Assembly (NCBI GenBank): GCA_947589585.1
Contig: CANQCA010000033.1
Location: 1-13,878, forward strand
Length of the DNA: 13,878 bases
From: an uncultured Clostridia bacterium
GTDB lineage: Bacteria; Bacillota; Clostridia; Christensenellales; Borkfalkiaceae
Reading direction: 5' to 3'
In this document: positions 7,036-13,400 of the stretch, piece after piece
Layout: each line of letters starts with the position of its first letter
How positions within the stretch are numbered: the stretch's first letter is position 1
Notes under the pieces: generated by a model
Database searches by the model: none
Told to the model about the DNA's origin: nothing
The model's input: the letters and a program-made list of their open reading frames with translations, nothing else
Made by a program: the position numbers and the translations under genes

Positions 7036-7058
7036 AAAAAAACGGCGGGGCTCCGCCG
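7036..7058 (-). terminator. Intrinsic terminator of the ECF-coaX-hom operon
   Basis: On the minus strand CGGCGG-AGCC-CCGCCG is followed by seven U, just after the hom stop codon. The next gene in the same direction begins only 5 nt past the U run. Confidence 0.9.
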
Positions 7059-7065
7059 TTTGTTC

Positions 7066-8340
7066 TCAGTCTGCGACGCGGATGAGCGATTCCACGGTGA
7101 TGTGTCCCGCGGCGGCAAATTTTGCAAGGGCGGCCTTCATGGCGCGCTCGTGCGACGGCCTCGTGATCAAAGTGAGTTTGGCCGTGCCGTCTTCCTTGGC
7201 CGTCTTGAAGATGCTCTCGATGGCGATGCCGCATCTCCCCAAAATCGCCGAAATCTTAGAGAGCATGCCCGCTTCGTCGGCGGCATTCACACGCAGGAAA
7301 TAGGCGCTCGCAAAGTCCTCCGCAAAAGCGGTCTCCCTATCGGGCGAGGCCGTGTTTTTATAGGGGGAATAACGATGTTCGCCGTGCGTTGCGGCGAAGA
7401 TGAGGTCGGAGACGACAGCGCCCGCCGTGGGCATCTCCCCCGCGCCTTTGCCGAGGAGCATGACCTCGCCCACGGGTTCCCCCGTAAGGTAGACGGCGTT
7501 GAGATCGCCTGCAACGTTTGCGAGCGGGTGGTCCTTCTTTATAAATGCGGGATGGACGTGCAGCTCGAGGCCTGCATGGGCGCGCCTTCCGATGGCGAGA
7601 TATTTGAGACGGTAACCAAAGCGGCAGCCGTCCTCGATGTCCTCTTTGGTAACGCCGCCGAGACTCTCGCGGAAGATCTTTTGGGGGGAAACCTTGGTGT
7701 GGAAGGCGAGGGAAGAGAGAAGAGCGAGCTTGCAGGCCGCATCCGTTCCCTCGATATCGGCCGCGGGATCGGGCTCGGTAATGCCGGACTTTGTAGCCTT
7801 TGCGAGCGCTTCCTCGAAACTGTTTCCCCCTTCCATGCAAGTTAAAATATAATTGGCCGTGCCGCTGATGACCCCCATCAGGGAGGTGATCTCATCCGAC
7901 TGCACGCCGTCGAGGAGCGTCCTTATAATGGGAACGCCGCCCACACAGCTCGCCTCGTAGTAGAGGCCCGCATTGTGCGCCTTGGCCGCGCGTTCGAGCT
8001 CGTAGGAGTACTTGGTGATGAGCTCCTTATTGGAAGTGACCACCGTCTTGCCTGCCTTCAGGGCGGCGAGAACGTATCTTCTCGCAAGCTCCACCCCGCC
8101 GATGCACTCGACGACGGCCTGCACATCGGGGTTGAGAACTGCCTCCGCGACGTTGGAGGCGACCTTCTCCTTGGGAACGCCGAGCGCTTCGATGCGCTCT
8201 ATGCGGGGTTCGACGACGCTCTCGACGGTAAAATCTACCCCCTGCGTCTGCATGTAAAATTCTCTGTGTGCCGTGAGAACTTTGTAGACGCCGCCACCCA
8301 CGACGCCGAGCCCGAGAATGGCTACCCCGATCTTCTTCAT
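7066..8340 (-). CDS. hom: Homoserine dehydrogenase with C-terminal ACT domain
   Basis: Reduces aspartate semialdehyde to homoserine with NAD(P)H, the branch point to threonine and methionine. The 424 residues suit the ACT-containing monofunctional form. Rossmann motif GLGVVGGG (10-17), TSNKELI with K104, and the family signature ATKSGITEPDPAADIEGTD with D199 and K203 as expected catalytic residues are present. The ACT domain (about 350-424, YFLRVNAADEAGMLSKI) suggests allosteric feedback by an amino acid, most often threonine. The ATG overlaps the stop of coaX by 4 nt (ATGA), and GGAGG lies within the coaX end, so translation is probably coupled. It is last in the operon. Confidence 0.97.
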   Translation of the reverse strand: MKKIGVAILGLGVVGGGVYKVLTAHREFYMQTQGVDFTVESVVEPRIERIEALGVPKEKVASNVAEAVLNPDVQAVVECIGGVELARRYVLAALKAGKTVVTSNKELITKYSYELERAAKAHNAGLYYEASCVGGVPIIRTLLDGVQSDEITSLMGVISGTANYILTCMEGGNSFEEALAKATKSGITEPDPAADIEGTDAACKLALLSSLAFHTKVSPQKIFRESLGGVTKEDIEDGCRFGYRLKYLAIGRRAHAGLELHVHPAFIKKDHPLANVAGDLNAVYLTGEPVGEVMLLGKGAGEMPTAGAVVSDLIFAATHGEHRYSPYKNTASPDRETAFAEDFASAYFLRVNAADEAGMLSKISAILGRCGIAIESIFKTAKEDGTAKLTLITRPSHERAMKAALAKFAAAGHITVESLIRVAD

Positions 8341-9125
8341 TTCCCTTCCTCCAAACTGTTCAAATCGTATAAATATCTGAGACCGTCGAGCGTGAGCATT
8401 TTATCGACGATATCGATGCAGTCCGTCTCACGCGCCATGACCTCGGAAAACCCGCCCGTGGCGATGGTAACAGCGTCCCGCGTTTTGAGTTCCTTCTTGA
8501 TCTTTTTGACGATATATTCGACGAGCCCCGCAAAGCCGAAGACGATGCCCGCCTGCATATTGGTGACGGTGTTCGTGGCGATGACGCTTCTCGGCGCCTC
8601 GATCTCGACGCGCGGCAGTTTCGCCGTACCCGAGACGAGGGAATCGAGCGAGCCCTTGATGCCCGGGGCGATGACCCCTCCGATAAACGCGCCCTCCGCA
8701 CTGATCACGTTGAAGGTGGTCGCCGTGCCGAAATCCACGACGATCATGGGCTTCCCCCCACCGTATTTTTTGAGCGCCGCAACGTTGTTGACGACGCGGT
8801 CGGCCCCCACTTCCTTGGCATTATCCGCCTTCATCTGAAGCCCCGTCTTAAGCCCCGGCCCCACCTCTTTGGGGGAAATGCCGAGGTAGACTTTGAGCAT
8901 ATGCGAGATCGTATAGTCGAGCGAGGGAACGACGGAGGAGAAGATCCCGCCCGTGATCTCCTCTTTGTTTATTTTGTTGAATGCGAGCATCTCAATGAGC
9001 TGGATGCCGTATTCATCCGAAGTCTTTTTGAGGTCTGTCGCCACGCGGAAGGAGAGGCGGAGCGTCTCCCCCTCAAAGATGGCGCATTTGATATTGGTAT
9101 TTCCGACGTCGATACAGATGATCAC
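8337..9125 (-). CDS. coaX: Type III pantothenate kinase
   Basis: Phosphorylates pantothenate, the first step of coenzyme A synthesis. CoaX belongs to the ASKHA fold and, unlike CoaA, is not inhibited by CoA and needs a monovalent cation. 262 residues, normal for the family. Motifs: phosphate-binding DVGNTN (6-11), GADR (107-110), and DFGTATT (131-137). The start is GTG at 9123-9125 with GGAG 9 nt upstream. It follows the ECF gene by 15 nt and overlaps hom by 4 nt. In many Firmicutes coaX sits by birA, ftsH or dus; here it is instead grouped with a transporter and an amino-acid gene. Confidence 0.97.
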   Translation of the reverse strand: MIICIDVGNTNIKCAIFEGETLRLSFRVATDLKKTSDEYGIQLIEMLAFNKINKEEITGGIFSSVVPSLDYTISHMLKVYLGISPKEVGPGLKTGLQMKADNAKEVGADRVVNNVAALKKYGGGKPMIVVDFGTATTFNVISAEGAFIGGVIAPGIKGSLDSLVSGTAKLPRVEIEAPRSVIATNTVTNMQAGIVFGFAGLVEYIVKKIKKELKTRDAVTIATGGFSEVMARETDCIDIVDKMLTLDGLRYLYDLNSLEEGK

Positions 9126-9140
9126 AGATTTTTGCTCCGA

Positions 9141-9785
9141 TCAAGAATTTGCGGATGAGGCGTGCTTTTTCCCATTGCGGCGGGAAATGCTCTTCTCGAC
9201 GACCGTCACCACGCGGTGGATGGCGGGGGCGAGCAGGACGCTGACGGCGATCTCCAGAAGGAAATTCAACCAAATCAGGCTGAAAACCGCAACGAATACG
9301 GCATTTGCCGATGCCTGCGTGCCGAGAAATTCGGCGACATCGCTGCGCATCAGTACCATGCCGAGCATATAAATGCCCGTGTTCAAAACGGGGACTGTGA
9401 GCGCGGAAACGAAGGATGCGACGAGGCTGTGCTTCTTTGCGATAAGCCGATATAAGAGCCCTGCCGCAGCGCCCGCCAAGGTCGTCTTCAAAAGACATGT
9501 GAGCGTCAAAAGGGCGGGATCTGCCTGAAACAGAAAGGCTGTGGAAGGCTCCGTGCCCATGACTGCCGTCGAAATGAAGATGACGAGCCCCGAGACAAGT
9601 CCCATGAGTGCGCCGCCCACGATGCCGAAGAACATCCCCGCAAGGATGATGGGGATGAGGCTGAAGTTCAGCGTGACGCCAAACATCGGGATCGCACTCG
9701 CAAAGAGCTGCAATACGACCGCCAGCGCGAGGAGCACGGCAAAGTAAGCCACGTTGCGTGCGGAAAAGAGCTTCCCTTTTTTCAT
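9141..9785 (-). CDS. ECF transporter S-component, possibly for pantothenate
   Basis: A 214-residue membrane protein with about six helices. The N-terminus RNVAYFAVLLALAVVLQLF (10-28) and the loop LNFSLIPIILAGMFFGIVGG are typical of energy-coupling-factor substrate-binding subunits, which capture a vitamin and use shared EcfA/A'/T modules; those are not in the window and would be encoded elsewhere. The family match is good but the substrate is not readable from sequence. Placement 15 nt before coaX makes pantothenate (PanT-like) the first guess; folate or another vitamin is possible. ATG with GGAGG about 9 nt upstream. The C-terminus is basic (RRNGKKH) and cytoplasmic by the positive-inside rule. 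Confidence 0.85.
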   Translation of the reverse strand: MKKGKLFSARNVAYFAVLLALAVVLQLFASAIPMFGVTLNFSLIPIILAGMFFGIVGGALMGLVSGLVIFISTAVMGTEPSTAFLFQADPALLTLTCLLKTTLAGAAAGLLYRLIAKKHSLVASFVSALTVPVLNTGIYMLGMVLMRSDVAEFLGTQASANAVFVAVFSLIWLNFLLEIAVSVLLAPAIHRVVTVVEKSISRRNGKKHASSANS

Positions 9786-9900
9786 ATTCAGTTACCTCCA
9801 TCGGATTTCCGTCTTTCGGAATATCCGCAGAAAAAATTTTTTCGGAATAGCCGAAAACGGATACGAGCGTATGTATCGTTCCGCCGCAAGGCTTTTCCAT
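9786..9900 (-). promoter_or_regulatory. Leader of the ECF-coaX-hom operon with serial small hairpins
   Basis: The transcript has a leader of about 110 nt. It contains three similar inverted repeats: TTTTCGG-CTATT-CCGAAAA (9839-9857) followed by AATTTTTT, CGGATATTCCG (9817-9827), and CGGAAATCCG (9802-9811), then GGAGG (9795-9799). The first, with its U run, could act as a weak terminator. I do not recognise a known riboswitch class. Confidence 0.35.
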
Positions 9901-9904
9901 TCCC

Positions 9905-9933
9905 ATTATAACAAACGCGAAAACTTTTTGCAA
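9905..9933 (-). promoter_or_regulatory. Promoter of the ECF-coaX-hom operon
   Basis: On the minus strand TTGCAA (9928-9933) and a perfect TATAAT (9905-9910) are separated by 17 nt. No other promoter is evident before coaX or hom, which are close-packed. Confidence 0.82.
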
Positions 9934-9990
9934 ACGAATGAAGGAGAGAAAGCACAAATTTCTTCTCTCCCCTCATAGGATAAGGTAGAA

Positions 9991-10027
9991 ACCGCAGAAT
10001 CAGACAGATAATACATACCTCTGCGGT
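9991..10027 (+). promoter_or_regulatory. Stem-loop in the 5' region of the mini-protein gene
   Basis: ACCGCAGA (9991-9998) and TCTGCGGT (10020-10027) form a perfect eight-pair inverted repeat around 21 nt. It lies 7 nt before the strong AAAGGAGG site of the 68-aa gene. It may stabilise the mRNA or be an operator; the transcription start is unknown, and I could not identify a convincing -35/-10 pair here. Confidence 0.45.
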
Positions 10028-10047
10028 GCATTAAAGGAGGAAAAACT

Positions 10048-10254
10048 ATGTCTTGCTTAAATGGCAACAGCTGCCTTTGGACGCTCATCATCCTGCTCCT
10101 TCTCGGTTCATGCGGGCAAAATATTTTGAACTCGAGATTGCTCACAGGCTGCGGCTGGCCGCTCCTCGTCGCGATCGCCTACTGCGTAGGAAAGAACGGC
10201 GGTCTTTCCGAACTTCTCGGAGGATTCGGAGGCGGTTGCGGTTGCAACAATTAA
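10048..10254 (+). CDS. Cys/Gly-rich small membrane protein
   Basis: A 68-residue protein of unknown function. It has a hydrophobic helix (LWTLIILLLLG, 10-20), a second apolar stretch (WPLLVAIAYCV, 37-47) and a tail rich in glycine ending GGGCGCNN. Seven cysteines (3, 9, 22, 35, 46, 64, 66) and fourteen glycines are spread through it. It resembles the poorly characterised short Cys/Gly proteins common in Clostridia (some annotated as chorion-class high-cysteine proteins), but I do not claim homology. The gene is real by its ideal AAAGGAGG site 7 nt before ATG and its own terminator. Membrane association is inferred; spore-coat or envelope roles are possible but unproven. Confidence 0.75.
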   Translation: MSCLNGNSCLWTLIILLLLGSCGQNILNSRLLTGCGWPLLVAIAYCVGKNGGLSELLGGFGGGCGCNN

Positions 10255-10281
10255 AGTTTTGAATCCGATCCCTCAGAGAAA

Positions 10282-10318
10282 GATCCCCGCGCCTTTTCGC
10301 ACGGGGATCGATTTTTTT
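10282..10318 (+). terminator. Intrinsic terminator of the mini-protein gene
   Basis: GATCCCCG and CGGGGATC form an eight-pair stem around a twelve-nt loop, followed by GA and seven T. It lies 28 nt after the stop codon. Confidence 0.9.
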
Positions 10319-10377
10319 GGAGAATATGATTTGCTCGCATAAGGCGGAAAGCGCCATCCCGCCCCCACCGAGGCGCC

Positions 10378-10443
10378 TATTGATTATCTGAGGCCGGCAC
10401 GAGGAGCACTGCGGGTGAGTGAATGCCCTCATGTGAAGTCCAA
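10378..10443 (-). repeat. Degenerate copy of the dispersed repeat
   Basis: Read on the minus strand from 10443 it begins TTGGACTTCACATGAGGGCA and continues TTCACTCACCC, aligning with TGGACTTCGTATAAGGGGAT and TTCTCTCGACCCC of the copy at 481. The 3' portion is much decayed, so the right boundary (about 10378) is uncertain. It fills most of the non-coding stretch between the convergent mini-protein and toxin genes; I see no other gene there. Confidence 0.6.
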
Positions 10444-10478
10444 AAGGGGGAAGCCTTGCGGATATAGCAAGAGAGAAA

Positions 10479-10790
10479 CTATAATATATCTTGATAATTT
10501 CTCATTCCATATAACACACGTACGACTTGAATTTCCCCGTCCATAATACGGAAGAATGCTATGTAATTGTTGACGAGAAGTTTGCGCAAAGTTTTATCTT
10601 TCACATACTCATTGTCTACAAGCGGGCAACTTTCGGGAAAGGCACGGATACTTTCGAACGCCTTTTCAAAATCATTGATCTGATCGATCGCCGCAGCAGG
10701 GTTTTTGAGTTCCTCGGAAATATAAGCGAAGATGCTCTCCAAATCCGTTTGCGCCAAAGGGAAGATCTTTAAACAGAATTTACTTCCCAT
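10479..10790 (-). CDS. RelE/ParE-family toxin
   Basis: A 103-residue protein of the type II toxin superfamily. RelE members cut mRNA on the ribosome and ParE members poison gyrase; sequence alone does not tell which applies. Family features: an N-terminal strand KIFPLAQTDLESIFAYI followed by a helical hairpin (about 8-50), RKLLVNNYIAFFRI (about 69-82), and the C-terminal strand VVRVLYGMRNYQDIL (about 89-103). The ATG lies inside the antitoxin gene, overlapping it by 11 nt, which gives coupled translation and explains the lack of a separate site. The length is usual and no break is seen. The cognate antitoxin is next door, which strongly supports the call. Confidence 0.9.
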   Translation of the reverse strand: MGSKFCLKIFPLAQTDLESIFAYISEELKNPAAAIDQINDFEKAFESIRAFPESCPLVDNEYVKDKTLRKLLVNNYIAFFRIMDGEIQVVRVLYGMRNYQDIL

Positions 10791-11055
10791 ATTTTTCCCT
10801 CATGGAAGCGAAAAATTCCCCTCCATCCATCGGAGAAGCGCCTTTTTCGATCTCTTCAATGCCCGCATTGATGAGGGCGGCCGCTTGCATTTTGGCAAAC
10901 ATTTCCTCATAGAGTTTTACGCTCATCATGACCGCTTCGCCATACCCGTTTTTGGTGATGACGATGGGCACGGGGCTTTCTTTACAGGTTTTCATGATGC
11001 TCGCCGTGTTTTTCAACTCGTTGACGGGCAAAATTTTGGGCAAAGGTTGCGTCAT
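10780..11055 (-). CDS. Phd/YefM-family antitoxin
   Basis: A 91-residue protein. Residues 8-50 (ILPVNELKNTASIMKTC, then PIVITKNGYGEAVMMS) match the Phd/YefM DNA-binding fold, in which the N-terminal half binds the operator and the C-terminal half (here acidic and helical, IEEIEKG onwards) wraps the toxin. First gene of a two-gene operon with the toxin; ATG with GGAGG 7 nt upstream. It probably represses its own promoter together with the toxin: a palindrome spans the -10 box. Loss of the antitoxin would free the toxin, the usual stability module arrangement. Confidence 0.9.
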   Translation of the reverse strand: MTQPLPKILPVNELKNTASIMKTCKESPVPIVITKNGYGEAVMMSVKLYEEMFAKMQAAALINAGIEEIEKGASPMDGGEFFASMREKYGK

Positions 11056-11070
11056 AAAATTTCCTCCGTG

Positions 11071-11125
11071 TATAATTATATGATGATTATGGGATTATTA
11101 TACCATAATCTTCGATGATTGTCAA
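11071..11125 (-). promoter_or_regulatory. Promoter and palindromic operator of the toxin-antitoxin operon
   Basis: On the minus strand the promoter is full consensus: TTGACA (11120-11125), 17 nt, TATAAT (11097-11102). A perfect inverted repeat GATTATGG-N10-CCATAATC (11085-11110) covers the -10 box and start point. A second perfect palindrome, TATAATTATA (11071-11080), lies before the ribosome binding site. Both are fit for binding by the Phd-type antitoxin dimer. Confidence 0.85.
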
Positions 11126-11136
11126 CAGATCGCAAG

Positions 11137-11162
11137 AAAAATCCCGCCTGAGCGGGGCGGGA
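11137..11162 (-). terminator. Intrinsic terminator of the Nudix gene
   Basis: On the minus strand TCCCGCC and GGCGGGA pair around a seven-nt loop, followed by five U. It lies 16 nt past the Nudix stop and just before the toxin-antitoxin promoter, insulating the two units. Confidence 0.88.
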
Positions 11163-11178
11163 ATTGAGAGCTTGATAG

Positions 11179-11709
11179 CTATGAATTGAGATATTTATAA
11201 TACAGAAGGGCGGCGATGGTCTTGCCGTCCCGGATCTCCCCCCTCCCGATCATGGCGAGCGCTTCCCCGAGGGGAAGATAGAGCGTCTCGAGAAATTCGC
11301 CCTCGTCGGGATGGCTGCTCCCCGCTGCGGCGGGAAGGGCATAAAAGACGTGGATGATCTCGTCGGAATACCCTGCGGAGGGGTACATGGAAAAGAGGTG
11401 TTCGGCCGAGGCGGCCTTGAGCCCCGTCTCCTCTTCGAGTTCGCGAAGGGCGGCCTCCCTGATATCCTCTCCCCTCTCGAGCTTTCCCGCGGGAAGCTCC
11501 AGAAGCGGCCTTTTCGCGGCATAGCGGAACTGTCGCACGAGAGCGACCTTCCCTTCCGAAATGCAGAGAACGCACACCGCGCCCGGGTGTTCGACCACTT
11601 CGCGGATGCAGCTCTTGCCGTCGGGAAGGGTGGCTTCGTCCTGCCTGACGCGGAGAAGCTTGCCTTGGAAGACATAATTTTTTTTGCGTGTGGTTTCGGT
11701 AAGGTCCAT
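11179..11709 (-). CDS. nudF: Nudix hydrolase, ADP-ribose pyrophosphatase type
   Basis: Hydrolyses ADP-ribose or related nucleoside diphosphate sugars to AMP and the sugar phosphate. 176 residues, normal for NudF. The Nudix box fits GX5EX7REUXEEXGU exactly: G75, E81, R89, E90, E93, E94, G96, with glutamates binding magnesium. PGAVCVL (42-48) and VRQFRYA (58-64) before the box, and YPSAGYSDE after it, are typical of the ADP-ribose branch. I chose the ATG at 11707-11709, 5 nt after the stop of the gene before it; an in-frame TTG at 11716-11718 overlapping that stop is an alternative. No SD is visible, so coupling to the upstream gene is likely. Confidence 0.92.
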   Translation of the reverse strand: MDLTETTRKKNYVFQGKLLRVRQDEATLPDGKSCIREVVEHPGAVCVLCISEGKVALVRQFRYAAKRPLLELPAGKLERGEDIREAALRELEEETGLKAASAEHLFSMYPSAGYSDEIIHVFYALPAAAGSSHPDEGEFLETLYLPLGEALAMIGRGEIRDGKTIAALLYYKYLNS

Positions 11710-11714
11710 GGGCG

Positions 11715-12419
11715 TCAAAGTTTTGCGGCGAGTTCAAAGAGGGCCGCGCTATCCTCGTTCTCCCCGCCGATATAGCGGAGAAAGTAGTAAAATCCCGCGA
11801 GCAGGGCTTTGAGACCCTCGCGGTCCCTTCCCTCGATCGCACACGAGACGCCGGATACGATGCAGGCGCCCGCCGTCTTCTCCTCTTCCCTTAGTTCGAG
11901 GGCGTCGAGAAGCGCCTTCTCCCGCCCGAAGATCTCGCCGATGGATGCAAGCAGAACGCCGAGGGTGTCCGCCTTCACCGCCGCACGGGCGGCCGCGGGG
12001 AAGCAATCGCACACGATATCGCGGAAGGGGCGGATGACCCGCTCGGCAAACAGAGAATAGCTCGCGGTGTAGCTCCCGTCCACATAGCAATAGTGAAGAA
12101 GAAAATCACCGAGAGACAGGGCGCCGGCGTCGATCTCCACAAACAGACAAAAGACGAAGGCGAGGATATCCGTCCGCCCCGCGGGGAGGAGCATTTCCCC
12201 CTTCGCGTAGCCGTCCTTCCCCTCGCGAAGATAGTTGCTCTTCGCCCAAGGGTAGTCGAATTCCTGCGTCACGGCGGTAAAGAGCTCGGTGAGCTGTGCG
12301 CTCCCGGCGACCGCACGCAGCGCCCCCGAGATCTTTGCGCCTGCATCCGTATATTTGCCCTCTACGAGTTCGGTGCAGATGGCAATAAATTTGGCGATAT
12401 GCTCTTGCTCTTTTTCCAT
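11715..12419 (-). CDS. Protein of unknown function, 234 aa, in operon with nudF
   Basis: I do not recognise a family. The protein appears soluble and mainly helical, alanine- and leucine-rich, with GEMLLPAGRTDILAFVFCLFVEID (about 74-98) as its most distinctive stretch, then YCYVDGSYTASYSLFAERVIRPFRDIV. The apolar piece DILAFVFCLFV is too short and too close to acidic residues to be a clear membrane helix. The start is ATG at 12417-12419 with GGAGG 4 nt upstream; an open frame to 12524 crosses the promoter and is rejected. nudF follows within 5 nt, so the two are co-expressed, but that alone does not give a function. Confidence 0.75.
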   Translation of the reverse strand: MEKEQEHIAKFIAICTELVEGKYTDAGAKISGALRAVAGSAQLTELFTAVTQEFDYPWAKSNYLREGKDGYAKGEMLLPAGRTDILAFVFCLFVEIDAGALSLGDFLLHYCYVDGSYTASYSLFAERVIRPFRDIVCDCFPAAARAAVKADTLGVLLASIGEIFGREKALLDALELREEEKTAGACIVSGVSCAIEGRDREGLKALLAGFYYFLRYIGGENEDSAALFELAAKL

Positions 12420-12462
12420 ATTTCCTCCGACGGCGCATGCCCTGTGTGGAATGACCTTTTCC

Positions 12463-12471
12463 ATTATAACA
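12463..12471 (-). promoter_or_regulatory. Extended -10 promoter of the unknown-nudF operon
   Basis: On the minus strand TGT-TATAAT (TATAAT at 12463-12468) is an extended -10 element. The position 17 nt upstream is only TTTAAT, a poor -35. The start codon is about 40 nt downstream. Confidence 0.65.
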
Positions 12472-12511
12472 TAGATCGCAAAAATATTAAATACTTTTTT
12501 CCCGAAATATC

Positions 12512-12540
12512 TTGATTTTGTCAAACTTTTTCGCTATAAT
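12512..12540 (+). promoter_or_regulatory. Promoter of the DUF4364-TSCPD operon
   Basis: TTGATT (12512-12517) and a perfect TATAAT (12535-12540) are 17 nt apart and lead to the DUF4364 gene. The promoter is divergent from that of the unknown-nudF operon about 45 nt away, so a shared regulator would be possible. Confidence 0.85.
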
Positions 12541-12581
12541 GAGAGAACATCCTGCAAGGAGCGTACCAAGGAAACTCTCTC

Positions 12582-13106
12582 ATGCTGATCAAAGGTGAGA
12601 CTTCGGTCAACAAGTTAATACTCTTATTCGTTTTCGATAAGATGGAGAGCCCGCTTTCGGAGCGTACGCTTCTCGATATCTGTTCTTCTTCGAACAACTG
12701 GATCAATTATATGGATTGCGTCGCACTCATCCAGAAACTGCTTGCGGACGCATTCATCTGCGAGATCCCCGGCGGGGACGATCCCCTCTACACCATCACC
12801 CCCGAGGGAAGGGAATCGCTCGCGAACTTCTATATCAAGATCCCCCTCTCGCTCCGTGAAGAGATCTCACGCTTCGTAAAAAACAACAGCTCCAAGCTTC
12901 GAACCCGTCAGGAATGCAAGGCGGATTACTATCAGAACAAGGACGGGACATACACCGTATTTTTGAAGATCCTCGCCCCCGTCCAGCCCATGCTCGAGCT
13001 CAAATTCGTCGTTCCCGATAAAAAGACGGCGAATGCCATCTATAAAAAGTGGGAGGATAAGGCCTCGGAGCTTTACTCCGTCGTCTTTGATACGTTAGTA
13101 GATTAA
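12582..13106 (+). CDS. DUF4364-family protein, putative winged-helix regulator
   Basis: A 174-residue protein matching the DUF4364 family found across Clostridia. The N-terminal part (1-75: LILLFVFDKMESPLSERTLLDICSS and later LYTITPEGRESLANF) looks like a winged-helix domain of PadR/MarR style, with TPEGR typical of the wing. The C-terminal part (about 95-174: KADYYQNKDGTYTVFLKI and so on) is alpha/beta and unique to the family. Regulatory targets are unknown. ATG at 12582 with AAGGAAA about 8 nt upstream (a further AAGGAG lies 20 nt before the ATG). It shares a transcript with the TSCPD gene 18 nt downstream. Confidence 0.88.
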   Translation: MLIKGETSVNKLILLFVFDKMESPLSERTLLDICSSSNNWINYMDCVALIQKLLADAFICEIPGGDDPLYTITPEGRESLANFYIKIPLSLREEISRFVKNNSSKLRTRQECKADYYQNKDGTYTVFLKILAPVQPMLELKFVVPDKKTANAIYKKWEDKASELYSVVFDTLVD

Positions 13107-13124
13107 AAAATAAGGGAGAAAATC

Positions 13125-13379
13125 ATGGTCACATACTCAACCAAAGGCACATGTTCAAAGCAGATCATCTTCGACCTCGACGCCGAAAACAGGATCCACG
13201 GCGTGAAGTTTATCGGCGGGTGCAGCGGAAATCTGCAGGGCATCGCACGGCTCGTCGAAGGCAAGACGCCCGATGAGATCGTCCCCCTTCTGAAGGGCAT
13301 CCGCTGCCGCCAGAATACCTCCTGCCCCGATCAGCTCGCAGAGGCCCTCACCCCCTATCTCAGCGAAAATAAGAATTGA
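13125..13379 (+). CDS. TSCPD domain-containing protein (TIGR03905 type)
   Basis: An 84-residue protein of the short stand-alone TSCPD type. The domain is otherwise found at the C-terminus of some ribonucleotide reductases, and TSCPD is literally present at 65-69. Cysteines at 10, 33, 61 and 67 suggest metal binding or redox activity, but the function is unknown. GGAGAAAATCATG gives a good site and start. Co-transcribed with DUF4364; a terminator follows. Confidence 0.93.
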   Translation: MVTYSTKGTCSKQIIFDLDAENRIHGVKFIGGCSGNLQGIARLVEGKTPDEIVPLLKGIRCRQNTSCPDQLAEALTPYLSENKN

Positions 13380-13400
13380 ACTCCGGATAAGAAACATTTG

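Noticed and set aside
9786..9900. Known riboswitch (THF, TPP or similar) before the ECF transporter gene.
   Set aside because: None of the conserved cores I know for these classes is present; only small hairpins are seen.
9073..9957. A 294-codon open frame over the ECF gene and its leader in another frame.
   Set aside because: The ECF S-component in the proper frame has clear membrane helices and an SD; this frame is arginine-rich shadow sequence.
6109..10020. The 13-mer ATAATACATACCT occurs at 6109 and again at 10008.
   Set aside because: AT-rich, only 13 nt, and one such pair is expected by chance in a window this long.
10319..10478. Possible 6S-like or other structured RNA, with ends TTGCT...AAGGC and GCCTT...AGCAA able to pair.
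   Set aside because: No promoter fits, no known RNA class matches, and most of the stretch aligns with a decayed repeat copy on the minus strand.
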